From Paramecium sonneborni (taxonomy: Eukaryota > Ciliophora > Oligohymenophorea > Peniculida > Parameciidae), in assembly GCA_905182985.1 (NCBI GenBank), contig CAJJDN010000004.1:621361-685360 (forward strand): a DNA stretch of 64,000 nt. Reading direction: 5' to 3'. Positions within the stretch are counted from its first letter, which is position 1; the number at the start of each line of letters is the position of its first letter. The notes below the pieces were generated by a model, which was not told the DNA's origin, did not search any database, and worked only from the letters and a program-made list of their open reading frames with translations. A program made the position numbers and the translations under genes. Shown piece after piece: positions 45,263 to 56,303 of this stretch.

Positions 45263-46933
45263 CATCTTATTTTATAGTTAGATATATAAACAAAGAATAA
45301 GGTTTACTTATATATATATATTTAATCCAACTTATTTATTCTGTTTTATTATAATGGAGAGTATTTAAAATATTTAAAAATTAATTTTATGATAAATTGA
45401 AATCTATTACATTTAGTTTTAAGTAAATTTCAATTACAATGATATTTACTTACTTTCAATCTTGTGAATGGAATTAATGGTTCCTAATGTAATTCTGCAG
45501 TAATTTCTTAAATTAAAATATTAATTACTTAAAGATGTAATGTTGAATTTCAAAAATATCATTTTTAGAGGATATTATAATTTTGAAGCAATAAATTTAA
45601 GTCTATTTTAATTAAAATTCCCCTAAAAAACAAGTGTATAGATTTACTCTGAAAATTTATACTAGATTTTTACTCCCCTTCCTATTGAGTTTTCTAAAAT
45701 AATCAATTAAAAAAAATATAAAATATTTGTGATAGTTTTAATTTAATGAGAACTATCAATATTATCATAATATATTCTTTTTTCTGGAAATAACTATGCT
45801 ATACTAGCTAAATTTTAACTTAAGTTGATTATCTTTTAATTAAATTGACAATCAGTAATAAAACTTAATAATTTAAAGAGATATAATTGTCTTTTCAATT
45901 ATATATATTCTTAATATTTTTATGAAATAGGTTCTAAGTTATTCAAAACCTTAAGAAATAAGGAAACAAAATGATTGTATTTTTAGTCAAAATTAATTAA
46001 TTTACTTTTCTTTTTCTGAAAACTATGTTCCTTAAAAACGATTAAAATTGTTGGATTTTATCCTGAGTAGATTGAATATTAAATATGAATAATTTCTTTA
46101 TGAAATTAACAAACAAGATCAACATTTAATTTTTTCTTTTAATTGATTTGAAACATTTTTATATCTGATAATATAATTGACTCTACTGTTTTTCCTTAAT
46201 AAGTAGATTCTCTTAAAAAAGAAAAAACGTCTTAATTTTAAAAGAAAAATTGGCCACAATTGTTAATTTATTTAATAGAGTAGTGCAATTATTCTTCTTC
46301 AAATGTAAAAATTACATATGACTATTTCTAAATAAGATTAGCTAAAATATTATCCCATTATGAGTCTATAAGAGTTAATAAAAATTAAGATCTTCTAGCA
46401 TAATGAAACTTGTAAAAAAAATAAACAAAATAAAGAATTAAAATAGCAGTCGTAACATGAGGTACATAAAATTGAATTTCGCTGTGAATGATACCATAAA
46501 TGACTCTTATGAGATTCAAACTTAGAACTGAAAAAATTGCATCCAGAAATTCACCCGATAACACTATTATTATTTCCATTCCCATTTGATTAGCACCCTT
46601 TATAATATCAAATTCATGAGTATATTAATCATCTGATGCAAATATGTATAAAACACTATTGAAATGATTTGTAAGAATAAATGCCAGTCTTATTAGTTTA
46701 GGATATTTATTCACAGTATAGTATTAGATTAACATGTAAGCCATCATGAATAATTTCCATAAAAGAAAGTCATATCTGTTCATTATTACAGAATTCAAAG
46801 AAATGACAAAATAATTAACAAAGAGACCTAATGAAATAATATTCAGACTTAATATCCTTAATTCATTATGTTACTTTGTCTAATACATGTTTTCTATGTC
46901 TTTATCTTTGAAACTAAGCTAATATTTATTCAT
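45263..46933 (-). CDS. multi-pass membrane protein, sensor-like (556 aa)
   Basis: Intron-free frame of 557 codons. It starts MNKYQLSFKDKDIENMYQTK. Residues about 30-200 contain five to six hydrophobic spans (for example LNIISLGLFVNYFVIS and HVTTAILILYFVYFFYKFHY). A large cytosolic part of about 350 residues follows, rich in Gln, Ile, Phe and Ser. It contains a PAS-like stretch starting around SYVIFTFEEEQLHYSIKQIN. The layout resembles the abundant ciliate membrane sensors and degenerate hybrid histidine kinases, but I see no phosphoacceptor His and no N/G boxes. The exact family is unresolved. Confidence 0.6.
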
Positions 46934-47390
46934 ATTTATATTAAATTAGTTAATAAATCCAAGCAATCATACAACCACTTAGTTTTAACTAAATTTTTTA
47001 AATCATCATATTGATATAGTTTTGAATTAAATTAGATACTTATCATTCGATATATTTTAATGAGAATAGAATTTTATCCAAAGTTAAGAATAATATTTTA
47101 GATTCCTATATGGTTTTAATTGATGAAATTTTATAAAACAATAAGATCTACTTAAATAAAATATTTGCCAATTAAAATGTAGTCTATGTTATACTTTTAA
47201 AAAAATAAAAAAAAAGACTAGAAGTTTATATTTTAATAAATATTAATATAAACAAATAATATATATTTAATAGAAGATATGTTATGATGTGAGCATAATT
47301 TATTTATAATTCTCTTGATTAATTTGAATATTATTTATTAATTTAATGATTTTATCATAACAAAATTATGATGGATACAAAGAGTTCGAT
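46934..47390. other. no gene seen
   Basis: Divergent AT-rich spacer between the membrane protein and the coiled-coil gene. Nothing supported. Confidence 0.5.
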
Positions 47391-48565
47391 ATGAACAGAA
47401 AGTTGAAAGAAGAAGAAAAGTCTATGAGAACTATGAAATAAGAGATTATGAAATAATAACTAATTGAATAGCAATAATCATTAGAATAAAGAAAAAAGGA
47501 GTTACAGCAGTAAAAATAAAAGGAAGATGAGGAGTAGATTTAATTAATTCGTTAAAAGTAAGGGGAAGAAAAAAGTCAATAAATATAAAACAGAGAAACA
47601 ACTAAATAAAATTTATAACATTAGAATTATCTCATTATAAATCATCAGAAACTAATAATTGATGAAAAAGTAAAATAATGGATATATTTATTAGAAACAA
47701 GAAGCATTAAAGATAGAAAACGATATTATTAATAATGCAATAAATGGATTATCATTGGAAGAACAAATGAGAAGATAGAAAAGAGAAATGTAAAAATAAA
47801 TTGTTGAATAATAAATGAAAGAATTATAATATAGAAAAGAAAAAGAAAAAAAAGATAAGGAATTCGAACAATTAGTTTATAAGGAATAAACTTAAAATGA
47901 ATCTCAAAGAATTTAAAAATAAGAAGACTCATACAGAAATGTAACTTAATTCTACAATTATTAATTAGTATTACCAGAAAGTGTCAGAAAGATAAAATGT
48001 TCTATAAGATATTTATAGGCAAAAGGTTGATAATCCAAAACTGTAACTTGATTACATAATTAATAAATAAGTAAAGGAAAGGTAAGATAAAGAAGAGAGT
48101 GAATACTTAACCAAAAGATAGTAATAACAAAAGTAGAAGGAAATTTATTAAAATGGATTGGCCAATTAAATATAGGAAAAAAATGAAAAGAAAAAATAAG
48201 ATGACAATATAAAAGAGCAAAGGAAATTAGAAATATTGTAAGCTTCTATATAGTATGAAGAATAATAAAGATAAGAAAAATTGAGGAAGAGAGAAATTCA
48301 ATAACAATATCATACACAATTATCAACATTAGTAATTTATAATAAATATAATTAATAGAGTTAATCTTAAAGTTAAGGTAATGGAATTGTGAATACCGAA
48401 ATTTCTTAATAAAATATTTATAATCCATTAACAAACCCTAATCCCAATCAAATTCAAAATCCCTATATACTACGATAGATATAATATAACAATTCTAATC
48501 TCTAATCCCCATAGTTGAACTAATCAAAATTAGCTTCTTTTGGTAAAAGTAGTCTAATAAATTGA
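47391..48565 (+). CDS. coiled-coil protein, trichohyalin/plectin-like (373 aa)
   Basis: Introns of 25 and 28 nt give exactly 374 codons. The protein is almost entirely charged and Gln-rich helix: MNRKLKEEEKSMRTMKQEIM, RKKELQQQKQKEDEEQIQLI, SLEEQMRRQKREMQKQIVEQ, KQVKERQDKEESEYLTKRQQ. It closes with a low-complexity Asn/Pro/Gln tail (NPLTNPNPNQIQNPYI). The density of R, K, E and Q without breaks resembles TPH-domain ciliary proteins such as MNS1 and CFAP45/53. In a ciliate a ciliary role is a fair guess, but composition alone does not prove it. Confidence 0.65.
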
Positions 48566-48838
48566 AATATATTCATATGTATCATTATGCAATGATAATA
48601 TATATAATTATAATAATATGCTAGAAATAATAATTTTATTATTGTACTAAATTTTAATTAATAAAATTATGTATACTAAATTATATAAATTATTCAAATG
48701 AATAGCTTATTGCTAATGATATAAGTAAATGATATTAATAAGGAAAAAAACAGCATATTAATTAGATAAAATATTAAGTGAGGAAATAAAGATTGATAAA
48801 CTATTTTATTTTATATATTTAATTAGGAAATACTGAAT
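48566..48838. other. no gene seen
   Basis: AT-rich; possible remnants of a 5' exon of the following ATG4 fragment (a KTAYQLDKILSEE frame near 48740-48800) cannot be joined convincingly. Confidence 0.35.
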
Positions 48839-49330
48839 GTTGAAACCTTTTATTTAAAGAAAGAGGTTCGCATTTGGTTTAATTATAACCCTAATATATC
48901 ATTTGAGGGGAAAGTAATCTCAGATTAAGGATGGGTTTGTTTATTATGTGTAGGATAGATGACGATAGCAGTAATATTCTATTAAATATAAGAGTATGCT
49001 TTAATGAGTGAATATAAAATTCTAACTATTAAATAAACAAAAACTATGATTTTAACTTTATTTGATGCTAATTAAGAATATTCAAGTCTAGCTCCATTTT
49101 CGATTCAATAAATAATCAAATAAGCCTCAAAAATTTGAATATGAAAATTGGAGAATGGTACGCAGGACCAAAAATTATGAGTGTAATTAAAAATTTAAAC
49201 AAAAAACAAAAATATAAGCATTTAATAAATAAATATATTACGTATATTAATGAGATAAAAATAAATAAAATTATGCTTGATAAATATTAAAAACTTTTTA
49301 TTATTAAAAATATTAAGTCTTATTGATGAG
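48839..49330 (+). pseudogene. remnant of an ATG4-type autophagy cysteine protease
   Basis: ATG4 cuts ATG8 precursors and delipidates ATG8 at autophagosomes. The open segment reads VRIWFNYNPNISF, then VISDQGWVCLLCVGQMTIAV, which matches the ATG4 active-site block SDxGWGCMxRSGQM with the Cys kept. Next comes LTLFDANQEYSSLAPFSIQQ (ATG4: ...APFSIHxIV). The frame then ends at the TGA at 49136-49138. Three bases on, in another frame, KIGEWYAGPKIMSVIKNL continues the alignment (ATG4: xxGxWYGPxxVAxxL). The Asp-Pro-His part with the other catalytic residues is absent downstream. Frame break plus truncation mean a pseudogene rather than a working enzyme. Confidence 0.7.
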
Positions 49331-49555
49331 AATCTTGTTAATTCAAAGGATCAAAAAAAATTAACAATTAGAATTCTTCAAGATAAGTGACAATTGAGAA
49401 CAAAGATAATAAACATTATAAAAATAATAATAATATAGCAGTATTTATAATAAAAAGTATTTCATTATTAATTGTTATTAATTTTGATAAATGTAATAAC
49501 GAGATTAAGTAGAAGTAAGTAAAATTTTAAATAAAAATAGGACAAGAAGCAGTTA
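49331..49555. other. no gene seen
   Basis: AT-rich spacer without a supported feature. Confidence 0.4.
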
Positions 49556-50436
49556 ATGTATGGTATATAGGATATGTTTGTTCGAAAATCAGCTCTAACA
49601 AATACAATGTAGTAAGTAATTTCAATTACAGAACCAATAAATAATGAAAAGTCTAGTATTGAAAAATACTAACTAAAGATATAGGAAAATCAATTGAAGT
49701 ATTTGTTGGTTTTGTGGATTCATTTTTTTGTTTCCTTGATAATAATAGGATTATTAGGATATTTTAATTTAAGCGAATAGATGGAGTAAATACCTTTCAT
49801 CATTTTTTTTGTGCTTTTAATGCTTTATATTTTATTATTGGCATTTGCCTAATTTAATTAATCATTTTCTAAAAATTAGCCTTAAAACGTATTTTTGTTT
49901 GTAAATTTTATAAATTAATAAATAGAGTTTGAGTACTATAATTAGATAGTTTTGGTTTGTATATGTGATAATAAGATACCCATAATTGAATTTAGTTGTA
50001 ATAATTAGTGTGATATTCACCAACTTAATAATAATATCGATTTGTTTCCATTTAGATAGATAAGATGGAATTAAGAACTGTTTCTTAGTTTCTAAACAGC
50101 TATGGAGGTACTTGCTTTGAAATTAAACTATTTAATAGAATATCGTTCGTGCTTCTTTTTGAAATCTTATTTGTGGGTTTATATTTGGACATTTAGGATG
50201 CAATATCGGCAATTATTTGGTAAATTAATAATTTAACTATAAGGATATTAATATTATATCTCTTATATTCATTCATATTGTTAAATGTATAATTAGTAGA
50301 ATTCAGAAAACCTCTAGCTAAAAACAGAAACATCTATTTATTATCCTAATTATATTTTGAAGGTGATTTAGTGTTTCCATGCTATTTTTTTAAATATCAT
50401 ATGCCATGCTGTAGTAAAGAAAGCATTCTAAGATGA
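49556..50436 (+). CDS. multi-pass membrane protein, gene model incomplete
   Basis: The first exon from the ATG at 49556 reads MYGIQDMFVRKSALTNTMQQ, a helical EKYQLKIQENQLKYL stretch, then two hydrophobic spans (VLWIHFFVSLIIIGLLG and PFIIFFVLLMLYILLLAFA). A 25-nt intron near 49899 is likely. A later exon reads SYGGTCFEIKLFNRISFVLL with more hydrophobic spans, and ends YHMPCCSKESILR at TGA. At least one further intron near 49950-50090 is needed. Four or more membrane helices are evident. No family recognised. Confidence 0.45.
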
Positions 50437-50844
50437 TTATTTATGAAATATAAAATACATAATCATATTATTCAATTAGGATTTATTGGACTTTATCCGA
50501 TGGAAGTCCAAAATTAATGGCTTCAATTTACATTGTATTAATAAATAAATTTTCGAATATATTTATATTAGTTTACATGCATCAGATAATAGATTCTTAA
50601 AAGTTCAAAGTTCATCATTATGAACCAACAAAACTGCATGAACAACTGAATCTAAAGTATTTCCTACAATACTTTTGACGCGTTTCGATTATAAAGATGA
50701 GTCATATAACAAATTTATCTAGAGAAATTATTTAAATATAAAAGTGTTGGATAAGGCCATAAATGTAGTATGAAATTAACTACGATCTTTAATCATTATA
50801 TCCATTACGATTTAGCTTTCTAAAGCTTATTACAATTCTTTAAT
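50437..50844. other. no gene seen
   Basis: AT-rich; short open pieces only. Confidence 0.4.
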
Positions 50845-51426
50845 ATGTTATTCAACAAATTAGCTGAAGGTTCCCTGTATTTATTTACAAGTTTTGAAAT
50901 TATTTTCATACCATTATTTGGTAGTACATCTTTTTATCTCTAATGTCTATCGATTAATATGACGATTGAAACTTTATCTTTCAACCTTCAACTGTTTTAA
51001 ATTTAATAAGACAAGCATCTTTCACTTTCCAGATCTATTCTTACTTAATCATATTTATCTAAATTTTTTTTAATAGACACTTACGAATAATACGAAATTT
51101 CCATACAAATATCTATAAGCATTCCTGAACCAATTCTGCTTAGATATCTAACCTCAATATTAGTCTTAAGAATGTCCTATAGAAATAATGTTAATGCTGA
51201 TAACCCTGATGATAATGAGGCTAATCCACTGCCAGTAGAAAATGAATTATTAGATTCAACTCTGACTATATCAGGAATAAGCTATCCCAGTAATTTATCA
51301 GAAAGAGAATTCTTTTATATATTACATGCTATTTATTTTGACTATTGTATTTTATCTCGAAATATGTTAAAAAGTCTTTCGATCCTATTACTTATAGGAA
51401 AGTCATTTACGTTAAAATTTAATTGA
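50845..51426 (+). CDS. ORF of 193 aa, unknown function
   Basis: One open frame of 194 codons. The N-terminal part is hydrophobic (LFTSFEIIFIPLFGSTSF), the middle carries NNVNADNPDDNEANPLPVEN, an acidic Asn-rich linker, and the end is hydrophobic again. The acidic linker has codon use that looks coding. Introns may be hidden, and the hydrophobic flanks may be non-coding. No family recognised. Confidence 0.35.
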
Positions 51427-51644
51427 TTTTTATCTGATTAAGGATTCAAAGTAGATGTAGTTGATGTAAATATGTCTCTACGATTTAAAGTTACTTTTAT
51501 TTATGTATTCAATGGATTAATTTCTTTTTCATTCCATTTCCCCCAATATTTTATTAGACCTATATTTGGAGCGGTTTTAAATGAAGATATAAGCGTTATT
51601 TTGTTATTTAATTATGTGAACATAAATTTAATAATTTATTCTAA

Positions 51645-52863
51645 TCAACCATATGCATTAATTCCTTAATTTCCTAATCCCCCTCTCAACATTCCTCTTA
51701 TCTAAGTTGAGTATAATCTGTAGAATAAATAAATTCCAATTAAAAAACCTATCTGAATGTATAAAGTCGTATGCTCAAAAATTTTCGAAGTAAATTCAAT
51801 TTATATTTCTGCATTTTTAACATAAATTGCTTAGTTAGTCAAATCAAAATAAAATTCTTTATTATTCATAAAAGGTTATCCTAACAGAAGAATTTTTTTG
51901 TATTTAGTTTAATAATTTCTTGAAAAATCTATAAAAGGTAGGCAATAAAAGTTTTCATAATTGTAAAAATTAAGTTTCAACAAATAATCTTTAGCATTTA
52001 ACTTAAATATATAACCATTTCTAAAATTGAAACTAAACTCTGGAAATGTATCAAAAAAATTTGAAATATCTCCATAATGAGTTCGGTCATATAAAAAGCA
52101 TTATTTTCCTAGAAGTTAAAATTATTAGGGACATCCTCTAGGATCTGTTTCACATTTAAGAAAAGATTTATTAAATAATTACAGCAATTCTGAATCCATA
52201 ACAATTAATGTGCTCCCTGAATCTATTATTATTTCATAGTTATTAATTTCATTAAATTAAAAATTCAAAGAATCTTTATCATCCTAAAAATATGAATAAT
52301 TATACCTTGATACTAGCTAAATCAACTTAATAATACTAGGAGTAAATATTAATAGGAATAGAGACTTCTTCATAATTTGGATAGTCTTAACCTATTGTTA
52401 AAATTCCTTTATCTTATTTTAATAATATTGAAAATATTTAGTTTTTACTTGTCACTAAAGAATTGTCATATAGACCTTTTATAAAAGAATTATTATTTCC
52501 CATTCCTAAAATCTAAGTTGCATCATTTGAAACACACCCAAAATTAAAATCAATAGAGTTATTTCCAATTTTAATTTGATGAGATTCGTTTATCACACAT
52601 GACCATTGTCCATCATAAGTTGAGAATACATTCTCACAACCTAAACTTTTGAACTTTTCCTAATTAGATGACTAATTATTGTAATCAATTTTTACTTAAT
52701 CACAAATAAAACTAGTGTAAGGAGCACCTGTGTCAACAACAAAATCGTTTTTTTTACTTTGGGTATCAATCTCCAATGTAATTAAATACTCTGTCTAATG
52801 AAGATCTCTTTTGAGATCAAAAATGAGTTGAGAACTTGCAATAGAAAATAATAATATAATCAT
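51645..52863 (-). CDS. pepsin-family aspartic protease, secreted, possible C-terminal membrane anchor
   Basis: Pepsin-like (A1) enzymes use two Asp residues from DTG/DSG motifs. The protein (398 aa, one 22-nt intron) begins with a signal peptide (MIILLFSIASSQ), then EYLITLEIDTQSKKNDFVVD with DTGAPYTS as first active-site motif. EIIIDSGSTLIVMDSELLQ is the second. ILGMGNNN-type and LLGQPFMNNKEFYFDLTNQA (the A1 ILGxxFxRxxYxxFD block) follow. Paired Cys are consistent with disulfides. The C-terminus has a hydrophobic span (LYIQIGFLIGIYLFY) with a basic follow-on, suggesting a membrane anchor. Its ATG overlaps the TGA of its upstream paralogue (TCAT on plus, ATGA on minus). Both catalytic Asp are present, so it is likely active. 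Confidence 0.85.
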
Positions 52864-54192
52864 TGAATATGTGGATTAATCAATTATTAATTTGTATTCC
52901 TTAACTTTTTCTTAAAAAGAATGTAAGTTATAATTAATGTAGAAATAAGTATTGCTATTCCTAAGGGTAATCTTTCTAATTTATTTTATTCTATTTAAAA
53001 TAAATTTTTCGTTGTTTCATCAAGGCTTGTTTCTAAAGAACAATTTTGATAATTGATTATTAATGATTTATTTCCAAAAATAAATTCTTTATTTCTCATA
53101 AATGGTTAACCTAAGATTATCTAAGAAGCTTATGAAAATATATATCTAAATACTTTCTCTTTTTATTGGGAAACAAAATGTCTTATCATCATTAGTTACT
53201 AAATAATCTTATGGAAACCAAATGAAACTATTTTCTCCCTCAAACTTAAATTTAATCTTTTCAAATCTATCATAAAATGTTTCTAGATTATCATCATTGT
53301 TATCATAACATACTAATCCATTTTTGTCATTCCTTTTAGGGCAAAAATATCCTTAACAATATAATTTCTACATAACTTCTGAATATATATTTGGTGGAAA
53401 ATAAACATAAGAACTTGATAAATCTATTTCGGCCTTAATAAGGTTAAGTCCCATCATTGTTGAGTATTTAATTTCTATCCATTGTAAGTTAATTAGACAT
53501 TGAAGATTTTAGATGCAATTTTATTTAATCTAAATATATTCATCTCCTTTTGGAAAATTTCCGATCTTCATATATCCTCCATTTTGAGCCAAACATAATT
53601 TAAGTTTTAGATCACTAGATGAATTTTTTACTATTTTACTTAGACCTAAATAATTATTTATTTCCTAAAGTTAAGAATAGTTTCTAGCCCATGTTTTTTT
53701 TATTGTAAAATTTCCAATTTATAATTAATTCTCATTGATTTATTATTTATCATCTTAAGTTTATTAATTCTCATTGATTTATTAATTCTCATTATCTTAA
53801 GTTTATTAATTCTCATTTATTTACTATTATTTATCATCTTAAGTTTATTAATTCTCATTATTTTGTGTTTATTAATCCTCATTTATTTATTATTTATCAT
53901 CTTTAGTTTAATTTTTAATATTTTTATCTAGAAATAGAGTCTATATAAATATAAATCTTTAAGCTTGAACAGTATAATTATCTAATTTAATAGGATTACA
54001 TATTCCACGATCTATTTGTGATTCTTAATATATTTCTTTGAGCTTAGAATCAGATGCAAATTCTATTGCAGCATCAAAATTTTAATCTAAAATCCATTTT
54101 TTGTCCTACAATTCAACATAATAGTAATATTAAGAGAAATTTCCATAAATAGGCATCGAACTTACTATTTATAACAATAAGAAAGTCAACAT
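52860..54192 (-). CDS. pepsin-like protein, apparently inactive, with Asn/Gln-rich insert
   Basis: Paralogue of the downstream protease, in tandem. One 25-nt intron leaves 435 aa. It has a signal peptide (MLTFLLLQIVSSMPIYG), a C-terminal membrane span (LGIAILISTLIITYILF) with a KKKLR stop-transfer, and the A1 block IILGQPFMRNKEFIFG. The first DTG motif is not found where expected (the aligned region reads WILDQNFDAAIEFASDSK). The second reads AEIDLSSSYVYFPPN instead of a DSGT/DSGS motif, so only one Asp may remain. Between about residues 90 and 160 sits a low-complexity insert of QQINENQQTQDDK-like units. Probably a non-catalytic homologue. Confidence 0.75.
53717..53935 (-). repeat. imperfect short tandem repeat in the pepsin-like gene
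   Basis: On the plus strand units of the type ttattaattctcattgatt and tatttatcatcttaag recur about six to seven times with variation, encoding Asn/Gln/Asp/Lys-rich units (NENQQTQDDKQQ). All copies keep the reading frame. Confidence 0.75.
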
Positions 54193-54269
54193 TTTGTTAA
54201 TTATTTTTAATTTTGTATTTATATATATTAATAGCAAGAATTATGTGAAATATTATATATAATAGATAT

Positions 54270-56303
54270 TCATTTAAAATAATCTCCTAAATTATATATT
54301 ATGTATTAATTGAGGAAATGCGATTCCAAGATGGCTATATGAGCTTTTCTTCCTAAAAATGTATCAAAATCTCTAAAAATAATGAAATTAAGACATATAC
54401 CCATCATAAAATTTGTAATCAATACTAATTCTTAACAATTCATTTTGGTGTAATTATCTTAAAATATTAGTTGCCATTTCATTATGTTTTTATTCATTAT
54501 CAATACCTGAGACTTTCATCAATAGACTACTTTCACTATTAACATAATGATCTTATTGTGAACCAAATAAAATGATATGCTTAAACTTATTCATTCCTGG
54601 GAATAAAGATAGTTTTAGTAATGTATCATCATAACAATTTAATTAAGATAAACTTTAGGATTTCTTTAATTTTTAAAAAAACCACATACCAAATTTAATT
54701 AAGGGTCTTTGATTAGTAACATTACCCAGATGGGGTGTTCCTAATGATAAATAAGTATGAAATTCAAAATCTAAATAAGGCAATGCTGCTCTAATGATTA
54801 ATCCTCCTAAAGAATGTCCAATAAATGATATTACAAGTTTATCAGTGTAAGACCATGTTGCAATATAATTTTTAATTTCATCACTAAGATATTTACCCAT
54901 CTACAATATATCTCCCTCGGTATTTTATTAATTACATAGAGATACTAATAACATATGTTAAGGAAATCTTAAACACATATAATTTTCAAGTAATCTCATA
55001 TCATAAGAATGACCCTAATATCCATGAACCAAAACAATTAGATGTAATTTAGATCTAGATAATTAAAATGTTTATCTTGTAACATAATGTTTTTCAACTA
55101 TCATTAATTTATCTCTAATTTCATCTATTATTTTAAAATCAACTATTTTAGATGGTCCTTAAAGTAATAATTTTTAATATTCTAATCTTTTACTTTATAA
55201 GTCTGCTTATTCTTAACTTTATTTTTATTATTAAGGAATCATTGTATATTAATGATCTACGACTGGAATGACTTCTTTTTAAGTAAATGCAGCATATCTA
55301 CTTTAAAAATTAGTTAAAGATTCTTTCTTTAACTGTCTTAATATTTTTTAATGTCCTAATTTTAATCCAATAATTATTTTATGCCATAATTAATTTATTG
55401 TGCTTTGTAATACCTTAAACTCATTTGCCATCACTTTACTAATTAACTGTGTATTTTATTCATTTTTTAATAATGAATCAGCACTTGATAATGGCAAAAC
55501 TTAAAAACTTTTAGTTTGTCTTATATGATATTGCATTCCTCCACTACTACTTGGTCTTTCCATCTCTAATTCCATATTATAATAAAATGTTTGCATATTT
55601 CGATAACATGTTTTTAATGGTTCCAATACTTTATTATATAACTATCTCATATTTATATGTTAATGTTAATCTATTGCTTATTTATCCTCTTTCTGAACTT
55701 ATTGTATTTAAATATCAAAACTTGTCAAAGAACAAAGAACCTATTCGTTTCTATTTTAATAATACCATTATATTCAATAAACTAAAGTGATCTTCTCCTA
55801 ATATCACAGGAACATATTCATATATTCCATTTGATGAGTTTTCTATTTTAAACTTTGCCATCGATATACTTTAAAATGACACAATTTTTTATGTCAAATT
55901 ATAATACATTAATTCAATTTCCATAAAGCAAGGTTATTCTTTCAAATTATGTGGAATTGCTCCACTGAACCTACATCCATTTTTTATCTCAAATTTTTCC
56001 TTACCATATTTAAATAATTTATTACTTCCTCTGTCCATTATCTCAATAAAAAAGCATCACTCATATAAAAATTATCTATTATGTGTTATGGCAAATATTG
56101 TTATTCGTTCCTCTTGAATATCAAGGTTTCTTTCGGAGTTAAAGGAATCTTCAAATTTTGGGACTGCAATACTCAAAATCACTTACACTCTATATATATA
56201 AGTTAATCCTTATTTGATACATTCCCTCATCCAATAAAAAGATCCCTATTGTTTTTAGTGAATCCACAAAAACGATAAATTCAATTATTGCTTTAGCTTT
56301 CAT
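54270..56303 (-). CDS. FAM135/DUF676-type alpha/beta-hydrolase (putative lipase)
   Basis: This family joins an N-terminal DUF3657 domain to a C-terminal serine-hydrolase fold. The start at 56303 reads MKAKAIIEFIVFVDSLKTIG, followed by a 23-nt intron, and resembles the FAM135 N-terminus. A KNGCRFSGAIPHNLKEQP segment fits DUF3657. The hydrolase part has LVHGYQGHSYDMRLLENY, the nucleophile elbow SFIGHSLGGLIIRAALPY, SLGTPHLG, then FGSQQDHYVNSESS (acid) and, after a 28-nt intron, LGRKAHIAILESHF (His). All three catalytic residues are present. Length about 620 aa; animal FAM135 is over 1,000. Some introns in the 5' half remain unplaced. The 5' end lies in the falsely duplicated block. Confidence 0.78.

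Noticed and set aside
47729..48434. Minus-strand ORFs of about 60-67 codons, Phe/Ile-rich
   Set aside because: They are antisense to the Lys/Glu/Gln-rich coiled-coil gene; the hydrophobic composition is a by-product.
48839..49139. Sm-like (SmE) protein
   Set aside because: The VRIWFNYNPNISFEGKV run first suggested it, but the following SDQGWVC block and APFSIQQ fit ATG4 far better.
51472..51756. Plus-strand ORF starting MSLRFKVTFIYVFNGLISFS
   Set aside because: It overlaps the C-terminal part of the minus-strand aspartic protease, whose family motifs run through this region, so it is a shadow.
55551..55790. Plus-strand ORF with hydrophobic stretch (MVFPSLIPYYNKMFAYFDNM)
   Set aside because: It is antisense to the FAM135-like gene.
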